Shown here in pieces: positions 1-8,108 of a stretch of 17,573 nt of DNA. The position numbers and the translations under genes were made by a program. Numbering within the stretch: position 1 is the first letter of the stretch; each line of letters opens with the position of its first letter. The stretch is taken from positions 1,427 through 18,999 of the forward strand of contig JAFMQT010000025.1 in assembly GCA_017354515.1 (NCBI GenBank). Direction: 5' to 3'. Source of the DNA: Nocardia sp. Lineage in GTDB: Bacteria > Actinomycetota > Actinomycetes > Mycobacteriales > Mycobacteriaceae. The notes under the pieces are model-generated. The model was not told where the DNA came from, ran no database searches, and worked only from the letters and a program-made list of their open reading frames with translations.

Positions 1-1
1 C

Positions 2-1525
2 GGGCCGGCGCCGGTGCGGCCGCTGGAGTTCGCCGGTGCGCCGCACGACCCCGACGGGACCGAGGCCGCGGAGGGCGAACATTCCGAATTCGATCCGGCT
101 ACAATGCAATTCGTCGTCGATCCGGATGGCAGCGGATGGCAGCCGCTGGGCGCCGACCGGCCACCGGTTCGTGAGCGTCCCACCGACCCGATCACCGAAA
201 TGGACGGCCCGGACCGTGGATTCGCGGCCCAAGCCCCCACGGTGCTGCCGCTGACACCGGGAGCGCTGCGGCTGCTGAACAAACGAGCCGACGGCATCGA
301 GGTCCGAGCGATCAGTCTCGACCTCGTCGAGGGGTGCGCGGTACCGACCGTGCGGGCCGCGGTCGAGGCTCTGCTGCAACGGCATCCGATGTTGTGGGCC
401 CGGCTGCACCGCAGCGACGAGGGCGTGCGGTTCGAGATCCCCGCACCGGCCGACCGGATCGATCACGGCTGGTGGCATCACGTCTCCGATGACTCCTCCG
501 ATCGCGCGGTCGGGGTCGCCGCGGCGGAACTGGATCCCGAGACCGGGCGCAACATCCGCTTCGTCCTCACCGACGAGAGCACTCCGGAGGATCCGGAATC
601 GCTGCTGACACTGGTGATCGTCGCCAACGGGCTGGTGGTGGACGACGAATCGTGGCGCGTCATCATCGACGAGGTGAGCCGAGCCTGTTCGAACTCTGGG
701 CACGAACTGGCCGACACGGTCGATCCGACCGGTCTGTCCCGGCTGCTCGCCGACCGCGCGATCGCCGCCGAGACCACCGATCAGCTGTCCTGGTGGAATC
801 GCGCGCTGCCCCCGGCCGATCCGGAGCAGCCGGACCATCCCTCCGGGCGGGGCCGGGTCACGGTGTCGCTGACCGCCGAGGGTTCGGCCGCCCTGGCCAC
901 CGTGGCCCGGCGTTACTACGCCACCGTCGACGAGGTTCTGGTCGCCGGCCTGGCCACCGTGCTGCTGCCCGAGGAGGGGGCCGACCTGGCCATCGCCCTC
1001 GGTCCGGTACTGCGGCTGTCGGTGGATGCCCGCGGTCTGGATCCCGCGGTCGGAAAGGGTGTGGTGGGTGCGTTCACCACCAGCTATCCGGTCCGGCTCG
1101 GTCTGCGTCAGGTGGATATCGAGGAGGTGTTCGTCGGCGGCCGATCGGCGGGGACGGTGATCGAGCAGATCCACCGGCAGTTGCGGGCGGTGCCCGCGCA
1201 CGGCGTCGATCTGGGCCTGCTGCGCCATCGCGATCCCGACGCGGCGGCCGCGGTGGCCGCGCTGGCCTCGGGGCGGGTCGGCTTCCGCTATCGTGATCTG
1301 CGCCCGGCCGCGGTCTTCCCGGAGGCCGCCGAGGCCGATCTGCTGCTCGATGTCACGGTGGAGGCCACCGACGACGGATTGACAGCGCGGTTCGACTTCG
1401 CGCCGGTGCTGGCGCTCGAGGACGTGCGGGCACTGGTGGAGAAATGGATCCGGGTGCTGGGCGGATTCGCCGAGCACGGCGCGACCGGCGGTGTACGCGG
1501 TGCGGGAGCACATGATCCGGCATGA
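2..1525 (+). CDS. C-terminal part of a nonribosomal peptide synthetase-like protein: condensation/epimerization-fold domain with a degenerate active site
   Basis: The frame is open to the left edge (no stop from base 2), so this is probably the 3' end of a longer gene; a GTG at 14 is a possible start for a separate 503-residue protein. Numbered from that GTG, residues 1-75 are an acidic, proline-rich linker and residues 76 to about 490 follow the condensation/epimerization fold. Landmarks are the opening VLPLTPGALRLL, LVEGC..VRAAVEALLQRHPML, the D-SWR stretch near 210-215 (epimerization domains read HHxxxDGVSWR), VVGAFTTSYPVRL (usually VGWFTxxYPVRL) and VGFRYRDL (usually NYLG). The catalytic HHxxxDG site reads NGLVVDD at residues 205-211, so both histidines and the glycine are gone. 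Seen: fold-level similarity and the lost motif. Inferred: a dead or structural domain at the end of a synthetase. It could instead be a stand-alone acyltransferase-like relative. Confidence 0.7.
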   Translation, partial: GPAPVRPLEFAGAPHDPDGTEAAEGEHSEFDPATMQFVVDPDGSGWQPLGADRPPVRERPTDPITEMDGPDRGFAAQAPTVLPLTPGALRLLNKRADGIEVRAISLDLVEGCAVPTVRAAVEALLQRHPMLWARLHRSDEGVRFEIPAPADRIDHGWWHHVSDDSSDRAVGVAAAELDPETGRNIRFVLTDESTPEDPESLLTLVIVANGLVVDDESWRVIIDEVSRACSNSGHELADTVDPTGLSRLLADRAIAAETTDQLSWWNRALPPADPEQPDHPSGRGRVTVSLTAEGSAALATVARRYYATVDEVLVAGLATVLLPEEGADLAIALGPVLRLSVDARGLDPAVGKGVVGAFTTSYPVRLGLRQVDIEEVFVGGRSAGTVIEQIHRQLRAVPAHGVDLGLLRHRDPDAAAAVAALASGRVGFRYRDLRPAAVFPEAAEADLLLDVTVEATDDGLTARFDFAPVLALEDVRALVEKWIRVLGGFAEHGATGGVRGAGAHDPA

Positions 1526-1592
1526 TGTGCTGGTCGCCCGAGACCTCGAAGACGTTGACCTGTAAACCGAAGAGATAGCAAAGGTGTGAACA

Positions 1593-2666
1593 TTGATTCG
1601 TCGTCAATTCCGGCGCGGTGGTCTGCGGACCGCTGCCGTCTTTGCGGCCACGGCCGTCCTCGCGGGCGTGGTGGTCGGCGCCGGCGCGAATACCGCTGCG
1701 GCGGATGACCCGATCATCGCCAAGAAGACGCTGCTGGCCGACCCGAAGTCGCCCGACGGATCGAATATCGAGAAGGCGACCTACCGGGACAACCGCAGCA
1801 TCCGGCTCTATGTTCACTCCACCGCCATGAACAACACCTTCCCGGTCGATGTGCAGCGTCCGGCCGACGCGTCCACACCGCGTCCGACGCTGTACCTGCT
1901 CAACGGCGCCGGCGGCGGCCAGGACGATGCCTCCTGGCAGAAGAAGACCGATATCGTCAACGGATTCCTCGGCGACAAGAACGTCAACGTGGTGCAGCCG
2001 ATCGGCGGTAAGTGGAGCTACTACACAGACTGGAAGCAGGACGATCCGGTCCTGGGCCGCAACAAGTGGAAGACCTTCTTCACCGAGGAACTGCCCCCGC
2101 TGATCAACGGCGCGCTGGGCACCAACGGTGTGAATGCTATTGCGGGCCTGTCGACTTCGGGCACCTCGGTGCTGAATCTGGCGATCACCAAGCCGGGGCT
2201 GTACAAGTCGGCGGCCGCCTACTCCGGATGTGCCCAGACCTCCGATCCGGCCGGACAGGAGGCGGTCAAGCTGACCGTCAACACCTGGGGCGGCGGCGAT
2301 GTGCGCAATATGTACGGCGACGACAAGGACCCGATGTGGGCCGCCAACGACCCGTACGTTCACGCCGACAAACTGCGCGGAACCAGCCTCTACATCTCCT
2401 CCGGTAACGGCCTGCCCGGTCAGTGGGACGGTATGGACGGCCCCTACACCCTGCCCGGCCCCTACGGCCTGGCCAATCAGCTCGTCATCGGTGGCGTGAT
2501 CGAGTCGGCCACCAACTACTGCAGCCACAACATGCAGACGAAGCTGAACTCCCTGGGGATTCCGGCCACCTACAACTTCCGTAGCACGGGCACCCACTCG
2601 TGGGGTTACTGGCACGACGACTTCATCAACTCGTGGCCGGTGCTGGCTCACGGCCTCGGTATCTGA
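1593..2666 (+). CDS. Secreted antigen-85/mycolyltransferase-like alpha/beta-hydrolase esterase
   Basis: A 357-residue exported serine esterase, probably acting in the cell envelope on mycolate or other acyl esters (family inference). It starts at TTG 1593, with an AAAGG ribosome site about 8 nt upstream. Residues 1-37 form a signal peptide: basic MIRRQFRR, a hydrophobic core, then a TAAA/DD cleavage region. The nucleophile is Ser187 in GLSTSG, matching the GLSMxG elbow of Ag85 proteins. His335 lies in GTHSWGYW, close to the mycobacterial GTHSWxYW block. Glu304 is the likely acid. Length fits the family (about 330-350 residues). The 67-bp gap upstream has a TTGACC (1555-1560) but no convincing -10. 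Its 3' end overlaps mntH, so the two are probably co-transcribed. Nocardia-type genomes usually carry several such paralogues, so the exact substrate cannot be read from sequence. Confidence 0.9.
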   Translation: MIRRQFRRGGLRTAAVFAATAVLAGVVVGAGANTAAADDPIIAKKTLLADPKSPDGSNIEKATYRDNRSIRLYVHSTAMNNTFPVDVQRPADASTPRPTLYLLNGAGGGQDDASWQKKTDIVNGFLGDKNVNVVQPIGGKWSYYTDWKQDDPVLGRNKWKTFFTEELPPLINGALGTNGVNAIAGLSTSGTSVLNLAITKPGLYKSAAAYSGCAQTSDPAGQEAVKLTVNTWGGGDVRNMYGDDKDPMWAANDPYVHADKLRGTSLYISSGNGLPGQWDGMDGPYTLPGPYGLANQLVIGGVIESATNYCSHNMQTKLNSLGIPATYNFRSTGTHSWGYWHDDFINSWPVLAHGLGI

Positions 2667-3901
2667 CCCCGGAGCGATCGGCGCCCGGGGACCGGCTGCG
2701 GTCGGTCCCGGGGTTGCTGGGCCCGGCGTTCGTCGCGGCGATCGCCTATGTCGACCCGGGCAATGTGGCCTCCAATATCAGCGCCGGGGCGCAGTACCGC
2801 TATCTGTTGGTGTGGGTGGTCGTACTGGCCAATGTGATGGCCGGACTCGTGCAGTACCTCTCGGCGAAACTGGGCGTGGTCACCGGTAGTTCGCTGCCGG
2901 AGGTGGTGCGCGACCGGTCCGGCCGGGGGAGCCGGCTGGCCTACTGGGCGCAGGCCGAATTGACGGCCATGGCAACCGATCTCGCCGAGATCGTGGGTGG
3001 GGCGATCGCCCTGCAGCTGTTGTTCGGGCTGCCGCTGGTCGTTGGCGGGGTGATCACCGGGGTGGTATCGCTGGCGCTGCTGTCGGTGCAGAACCGCGGC
3101 GGTCAGCGCCCGTTCGAGCGCGTCATCGTCGGCCTGCTCGCGGTGATCGCGATAGGTTTCGTGGCCGGTGTGGTGTTCGCGCCGCCCGATCCGGCGCGGG
3201 CGGCCGCGGGTCTGCTGCCGCGATTCGACGGAGCCCACAGCGTACTGCTGGCGGCAGCGATGATCGGCGCGACGGTGATGCCACATGCCATCTACCTGCA
3301 TTCGGGATTGACCCGGGATCGGCACGGCCGCACCGAGCCGGGTGCACCGCGCGTTCGCCTGCTGCGTGCGACCCGGATCGATGTGACCGTCGCGATGTGC
3401 ATCGCCGGTGCGGTGAATCTGTCCATGCTGCTGATGGCCGCGGCGGCGCTGGGCGGCCGCGGCGATATCGATTCCCTCCAAGCCGCGCACGCGGGCGTAC
3501 AGGACGCACTCGGTGACTGGGCGGCACTGCTGTTGGCGGTCGGCCTGCTGGCCTCGGGCCTGGCCTCCACCTCGGTCGGCGCGTACGCGGGCGCGATGAT
3601 CATGGAGGGACTGCTCGGCCGTACGATCCCGCTGCTGATCCGCCGGATGGTGACCCTGATCCCGGCGCTGGCGATTCTCGCCGCCGGAGTGGATCCCACC
3701 CGGGCGCTGATCATTTCGCAGGTGGTGCTGTCGTTCGGTATTCCGTTCGCCTTGATCCCACTGGTGCGCTTCAGCGCGGATCGCACTCTGATGGGCGCCG
3801 ATGTCAATCGCCTGGCGACCACAGCGGCAGCGGCGAGCATCGCGGTGGTGATCACCGCTCTGAATCTGCTGCTGATCTACCTGACGGTCACCGGCCACTG
3901 A
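2633..3901 (+). CDS. mntH: NRAMP-family divalent metal (Mn2+/Fe2+) transporter MntH
   Basis: A proton-coupled importer of Mn2+ and related metals across the cytoplasmic membrane. With the GTG at 2633 it has 422 residues. The TM1 metal motif DPGN lies at residues 41-44 and the TM6 motif MPH at 216-218; by family knowledge the Asp, the Asn and this Met coordinate the ion. Blocks such as YVDPGN, VQYLSAKLG, GGAIAL, ATVMPHAIYLHSGL and GAYAGAMIM closely match my recollection of mycobacterial MntH. About eleven hydrophobic segments follow one another. Start choice is uncertain: a GTG at 2600 gives 433 residues and a 67-bp overlap with the esterase gene, while 2633 gives a 34-bp overlap. Neither has a good ribosome site, which suggests translation coupled to the esterase. 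No manganese riboswitch or MntR/Fur-type box was seen upstream. Confidence 0.93.
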   Translation: MAGAGSRPRYLTPERSAPGDRLRSVPGLLGPAFVAAIAYVDPGNVASNISAGAQYRYLLVWVVVLANVMAGLVQYLSAKLGVVTGSSLPEVVRDRSGRGSRLAYWAQAELTAMATDLAEIVGGAIALQLLFGLPLVVGGVITGVVSLALLSVQNRGGQRPFERVIVGLLAVIAIGFVAGVVFAPPDPARAAAGLLPRFDGAHSVLLAAAMIGATVMPHAIYLHSGLTRDRHGRTEPGAPRVRLLRATRIDVTVAMCIAGAVNLSMLLMAAAALGGRGDIDSLQAAHAGVQDALGDWAALLLAVGLLASGLASTSVGAYAGAMIMEGLLGRTIPLLIRRMVTLIPALAILAAGVDPTRALIISQVVLSFGIPFALIPLVRFSADRTLMGADVNRLATTAAAASIAVVITALNLLLIYLTVTGH

Positions 3902-3980
3902 GATCGCTACTCCGGCCCCGTCCGAGCCGATCCGTTCGCCGATCCAGCCTCGGGCGCCGGTTCCGGTTCGTGACCGTGCG

Positions 3981-4030
3981 TTGGCGACCGCTCCGGGAGT
4001 TATATGGTCCAACCGACAGGTTTGGTTTGA
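3981..4030 (+). promoter_or_regulatory. Weak promoter-like region ahead of the PAS-like gene
   Basis: The 150 bp between mntH and the next gene contain TTGGCG (3981-3986) and an AT-rich TTATATG (4000-4006), unusual in this GC-rich context. The spacing is only 13-14 bp, shorter than the usual 17, so this is a weak promoter candidate. Directly downstream is a small imperfect inverted repeat, CCAACC (4009-4014) and GGTTTGG (4019-4025) around a 4-nt loop. Confidence 0.25.
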
Positions 4031-4051
4031 GACGTCCGCGCGGGAGGGCCG

Positions 4052-5065
4052 GTGTGGTACTTGGTCGATGTCGCGGATACCGCTCGGCCGGTCCGGTATG
4101 TGGCTTCCGAGGGTAAGGTCGGCGAACGTCGGCTCCATCGCGCGATTCGCCCCAATTCTCTTGCCGTGGCGGCACAGTCGATGATCGAACAGTGCGCCGC
4201 CACCGGTGAACTCGGCTCCAGTGAGCTGCTGGTGCGCGGTGTGCGGTACGTGGTGCTGACGGTTCCGGTGGCCGGGCCCGGCGAGGAGGTCCTGGCGGTC
4301 CAGATGTGGGTGGGTGAGGCCGGAATCGCGCCGCCGCCCCCGCCGGATGTGGACGCTTTCGTCTGGGACGGTCCGCGGTGGGTGGTGTTCAGCAGCGGAC
4401 GCGGCGGAACTGTGCTGCCGGTCGGCCACGACGTCCTGCACGGCGCCTGGCTGATGAGCCGGATCATCGAGTGTGAGGGTCGTGATCGCCTGATGACGGC
4501 CGCGCTGGACCCCGAGCCCGGGGTGCGCTGGTCCGGGGCGATGGAGGTGCTGACTGTCGACGGCGCCCGCACCGCACGGGTTTTCGGCTGGTTCCGCTAT
4601 CACCGGGACGGGGCGCTGTGCGGCTTACTGCTGCGGGTGCAGTCCGATCGGGAACCCGGAATCGTCCTGCCGACCTACCATCACGATGCCGCGGCCGCCC
4701 TGCTCGGTGGCACCACCGCGCTGGTCGATACGCAGCGGATGCGGCTGGTGGATTGGCTGACACCGCCGATCAGCGGGATCGCCTGGCTGCATCACCCATC
4801 CTCCGCGCCGGAACCGGATTCGATCGGCGACCTCGAATTCGAGCTGGGCGCAAGCCATCCGATCCATCCCGAGGATCGCGAACGCTATCTGGGACTGCTG
4901 CTCGAGCTCGCGGCCGGCCGCACCGACGAGGCGCGCGCCACCGTGCGATTACTGGCCGTGACCGGACACTGGCAGCCGGTCGACCTGTATTGCGTCCGGC
5001 TGCCGCGCGCCTCCCCGCGATTCGTGACCGTGCTGATCCGCCTGGTCGGTGATCCGGCGCGGTGA
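4052..5065 (+). CDS. Unassigned protein with a PAS-like C-terminal domain (possible actinobacterial sensor)
   Basis: A 337-residue soluble protein with no signal peptide or membrane segment, which I do not recognise at family level. The GTG at 4052 follows GGGAGGG (4042-4048) at tight spacing; TTG 4061 is an alternative. Residues 1-95 form one alpha/beta unit ending in LAVQMWVG, followed by a PPPPP linker (94-98). Residues about 100-210 form a second beta-rich unit. Residues 225-331 look PAS-like: the IHPEDRERYLGLLLELAAGR stretch with the later W-PVDLYCVRL strand resembles the H-P-D-D-R and R-x-x-D-G-x-W-x-x-V signature of PAS folds. No kinase, cyclase, GGDEF or helix-turn-helix output is attached, so any signal must pass through a partner. 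The stop lies 1 bp from the stop of the convergent permease gene. Confidence 0.7.
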   Translation: MWYLVDVADTARPVRYVASEGKVGERRLHRAIRPNSLAVAAQSMIEQCAATGELGSSELLVRGVRYVVLTVPVAGPGEEVLAVQMWVGEAGIAPPPPPDVDAFVWDGPRWVVFSSGRGGTVLPVGHDVLHGAWLMSRIIECEGRDRLMTAALDPEPGVRWSGAMEVLTVDGARTARVFGWFRYHRDGALCGLLLRVQSDREPGIVLPTYHHDAAAALLGGTTALVDTQRMRLVDWLTPPISGIAWLHHPSSAPEPDSIGDLEFELGASHPIHPEDRERYLGLLLELAAGRTDEARATVRLLAVTGHWQPVDLYCVRLPRASPRFVTVLIRLVGDPAR

Positions 5066-5066
5066 G

Positions 5067-5921
5067 TCAGATCCCGGTCTCCGCGGCCCGGCGATATCCG
5101 CGGATCGCCGGATAGCCGAAGATCAGGATCATCGCCGCCACCCAGGCAATGGTCTTGTACAGCGGCACCGCGACCGGGCCGTGCCAGCACAGTCCGCGCA
5201 TGGTGTCGATGGCAGTGCTCATCGGCTGGTTCTCCACCACCGTCCGCAACCATGCCGGATAGGCGCCGACCGGCACGAAACCGGTGTTGAAGAACATCAG
5301 CAGGGTGTTGACGATACTGATCACGCTGATCAGCACGATGCCCTCCGATACCGTGGCCAGCGCGGTGACCAGCACTGCGAATCCCACGCCGAACAGCAGC
5401 GGAATCGCGATGACCCCGAGTGCGGCCAGGGCCCCGTTCGAGAACCGGAATCCGATACACACCCCGACCACGATCACGAACAGCGTGGAGAACAGCACCC
5501 GGACCGCCTCGGCCATCAGCCGGCCGGTCAGACCGGCGGCCCGGTGGGTGGGCATGGTCCAGAATCGGCCCAGCAGCCCGGTCGCCTTCTCGGTTTTGAA
5601 ACCGAGCGCACTGACCATCGATCCGGACATCGCCGCGACCAGGGTGATCATCGGAACGGTGCCGTACACGCTGGGCATCCCGGTCGCCGCGGTGACCGAA
5701 TCACCCAGGACGACGCGGAGCATCAGCAGCGTCAGGGCCGGGTAGATGATCGACTGCACGGTGGTGGAGGTGTCGCGCGCCCACGCGGTCAGCAGCCGTT
5801 TGCACTGAATCACGCTGTGCCGCAGCCACGTCGACAGCGCGGTCTCGGCCGGGGCATCGACGACCGGTAGCGGCTCGGTGACGCCCCGGCGTCCCTCGGT
5901 GTTCTCGGCGGTGGTCGTCAT
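5067..5921 (-). CDS. ABC-2 type permease, DrrC-like (second permease of the exporter)
   Basis: A 284-residue integral membrane subunit that would pair with the ATPase and the other permease to export a drug or lipid. Start chosen at ATG 5921 because it overlaps the upstream permease stop in an ATGA (5918-5921) and gives the N-terminus MTTTAENTEG; a longer reading to 5999 would run into the preceding gene. After a roughly 35-residue cytosolic lead there are about six hydrophobic helices. It shares IGFRFSxG and P-W-R-V-NQP-S blocks with its neighbour, so the two are paralogues that arose by duplication. The DrrABC family includes daunorubicin exporters and the mycobacterial DIM lipid exporter. 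The substrate cannot be told here. Confidence 0.88.
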   Translation of the reverse strand: MTTTAENTEGRRGVTEPLPVVDAPAETALSTWLRHSVIQCKRLLTAWARDTSTTVQSIIYPALTLLMLRVVLGDSVTAATGMPSVYGTVPMITLVAAMSGSMVSALGFKTEKATGLLGRFWTMPTHRAAGLTGRLMAEAVRVLFSTLFVIVVGVCIGFRFSNGALAALGVIAIPLLFGVGFAVLVTALATVSEGIVLISVISIVNTLLMFFNTGFVPVGAYPAWLRTVVENQPMSTAIDTMRGLCWHGPVAVPLYKTIAWVAAMILIFGYPAIRGYRRAAETGI

Positions 5922-6711
5922 GATCGCCTCGCATTCGCCCATACGGCCAGCGGGACGAACGTCACCACCAGGCCCGCCAGCCACACCAGGGGCACCCACA
6001 GCACATGGGCGCTCACCCCGTCCTGCGCCATATCCCGCATGGCGAAGGAGAACTGGGAGATCGGCTGGTTGCGCACGAACGGCCGGATCCAGCTCGGGAA
6101 GCCGCTTTCCGGCGCGAAGCCACAGGACAGCATGCCCAGGACCAGGGTCGGCAGAGTCAGCGCCTGGGTCAGTGATTCGGGATTCTTCACCAGCGAGCCC
6201 AGCGCGTCGGCGCCGATCGCGAGTACCGTTCCGACCGCGAGCGAGAACGCGCAGAACAGCACGGCCTGACCGAATCCGGCGCTGAATCGGAATCCGATCA
6301 GGTAACCGAAGGCCACCGAGGCGACCAGCGCTGTGACCGAGCGCACCAACCCGGCGCTGATCCGCGAGGCCAGTGGGGTCAGCGGTCCGATCGGCATGGT
6401 CTTGAGGCGGTCGTGCAGTCCGGTCATACCCTCGAACGCGGCCAGCTGGGCGTTGGACATCATGGTGAACGACATCGCCTGCAGCACCACGATCGGCATA
6501 ACGAACTGGGCGTAGTGCACCCCGCGCTGCTGCATCACATAGCGCAGCGGCAGGTAGTACCCCAGGGTGATCACCAGCGGTGTGACCACCGCGACGACCA
6601 GCTCACCCTTGGTCACCATGGTGCGCACGATCCGGCCGGTCAGGGCCCGCCACTGCGCGAAACCGGAGATCCGGGCCGTGGCAAGCTGCCCGAACAGCTG
6701 GGTTCCGGCGG

Positions 6712-6715
<4 letters not shown>
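5918..6715 (-). CDS. ABC-2 type permease, DrrB-like (first permease of the exporter)
   Basis: A 265-residue membrane subunit. The start is the GTG at 6715-6713, which overlaps the ATPase stop as GTGA (6712-6715). The frame stays open as far as 7135, but that extension lies inside the ATPase gene and reads as arginine- and glycine-rich nonsense. About six membrane helices are visible (for example LVVAVVTPLVITLGYY and LVASVAFGYLIGF). The C-terminal block CGFAP....PSWIRPFVRNQPIS is typical of ABC-2 permeases of the daunorubicin-resistance type. Its stop overlaps the next start by 4 nt, so all three subunits should be made in fixed ratio from one mRNA. Confidence 0.88.
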
Positions 6716-7752
<1,037 letters not shown>

Positions 7753-7897
7753 CAACTCTCCACTATCGGTGCTGGATTTCTGTGGATGAATACTGTCCAC
7801 CGGCCGCGATGTTACTTCCCCCGGTGGGCCGGGTGCCGGGCGCGCTGCCGCCGGCATGCGGCGAAACCGGAATCCAGTGTGGTGTTGATCACATTTT

Positions 7898-7924
7898 ATG
7901 AGGATAATCTGGGGCGATCCTCAT
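7898..7924. repeat. Perfect 8-bp inverted repeat, operator-like
   Basis: ATGAGGAT (7898-7905) and ATCCTCAT (7917-7924) are exact reverse complements around an 11-nt spacer. The centre-to-centre distance is 19 bp, about two helical turns, which fits a dimeric regulator binding one DNA face. It lies in the divergent gap and could serve either gene. Confidence 0.5.
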
Positions 7925-7931
7925 CGGCGCT

Positions 7932-7947
7932 GGTCCGCACGCGGACC
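7932..7947. repeat. Compact GC-rich palindrome, operator-like
   Basis: GGTCCGC (7932-7938) and GCGGACC (7941-7947) are exact reverse complements around a 2-nt centre (AC). The arms are too close to form a good hairpin loop, so DNA-level recognition by a regulator is more likely than an RNA structure. Confidence 0.5.
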
Positions 7948-8108
7948 GTACGGTCGGTAGGGGTTCGGGAGTTTGTGAGCGGAGACATCTGCGCCATAGT
8001 CTCGGAACGAGGGCGCCGGTACGGTCGGTGCCCGCCGCGGCATGTTCGCTCGCTCCCATCGGTGCTCACGTGATCCATGCCGGGTCTCCGCCGGCGAGAG
8101 GGTGGCCA

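Larger units (their letters stand above)
7753..8108. promoter_or_regulatory. 356-bp divergent control region between the exporter operon and the dehydrogenase-like gene
   Basis: No gene is seen here. On the plus strand TTGTGA (7973-7978) and CATAGT (7995-8000), 16 bp apart, make a plausible promoter for the dehydrogenase-like gene, with a leader of about 100 nt. Upstream lie an 8-bp perfect inverted repeat (7898-7924) and a compact palindrome (7932-7947). An 11-bp direct repeat, GTACGGTCGGT, occurs at 7948-7958 and 8019-8029, flanking this promoter. On the minus strand TAACAT (7814-7809) is a possible -10 for the exporter, without a clear -35. Confidence 0.4.

Noticed and set aside
1555..1581. 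TTGACC with TAGCAA as a promoter for the esterase
   Set aside because: Spacing is 15 bp and the -10 lacks the terminal T, so the match is not strong enough to list.
1526..1592. Possible manganese riboswitch or metal-regulator box for the esterase-mntH pair
   Set aside because: The 67-bp gap is too short and shows neither the conserved riboswitch core nor an MntR/Fur-like palindrome.
1353..2651. A 432-codon open frame on the minus strand over the esterase
   Set aside because: The plus-strand esterase has a signal peptide and catalytic motifs; the antisense product shows no family features.
2648..4603. A 651-codon open frame on the minus strand
   Set aside because: It lies antisense to mntH and the PAS-like gene, is rich in Arg, Gln, His and Gly with no recognisable domain, and mntH is certain from its conserved motifs. 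Long antisense frames are a by-product of high-GC codon use.
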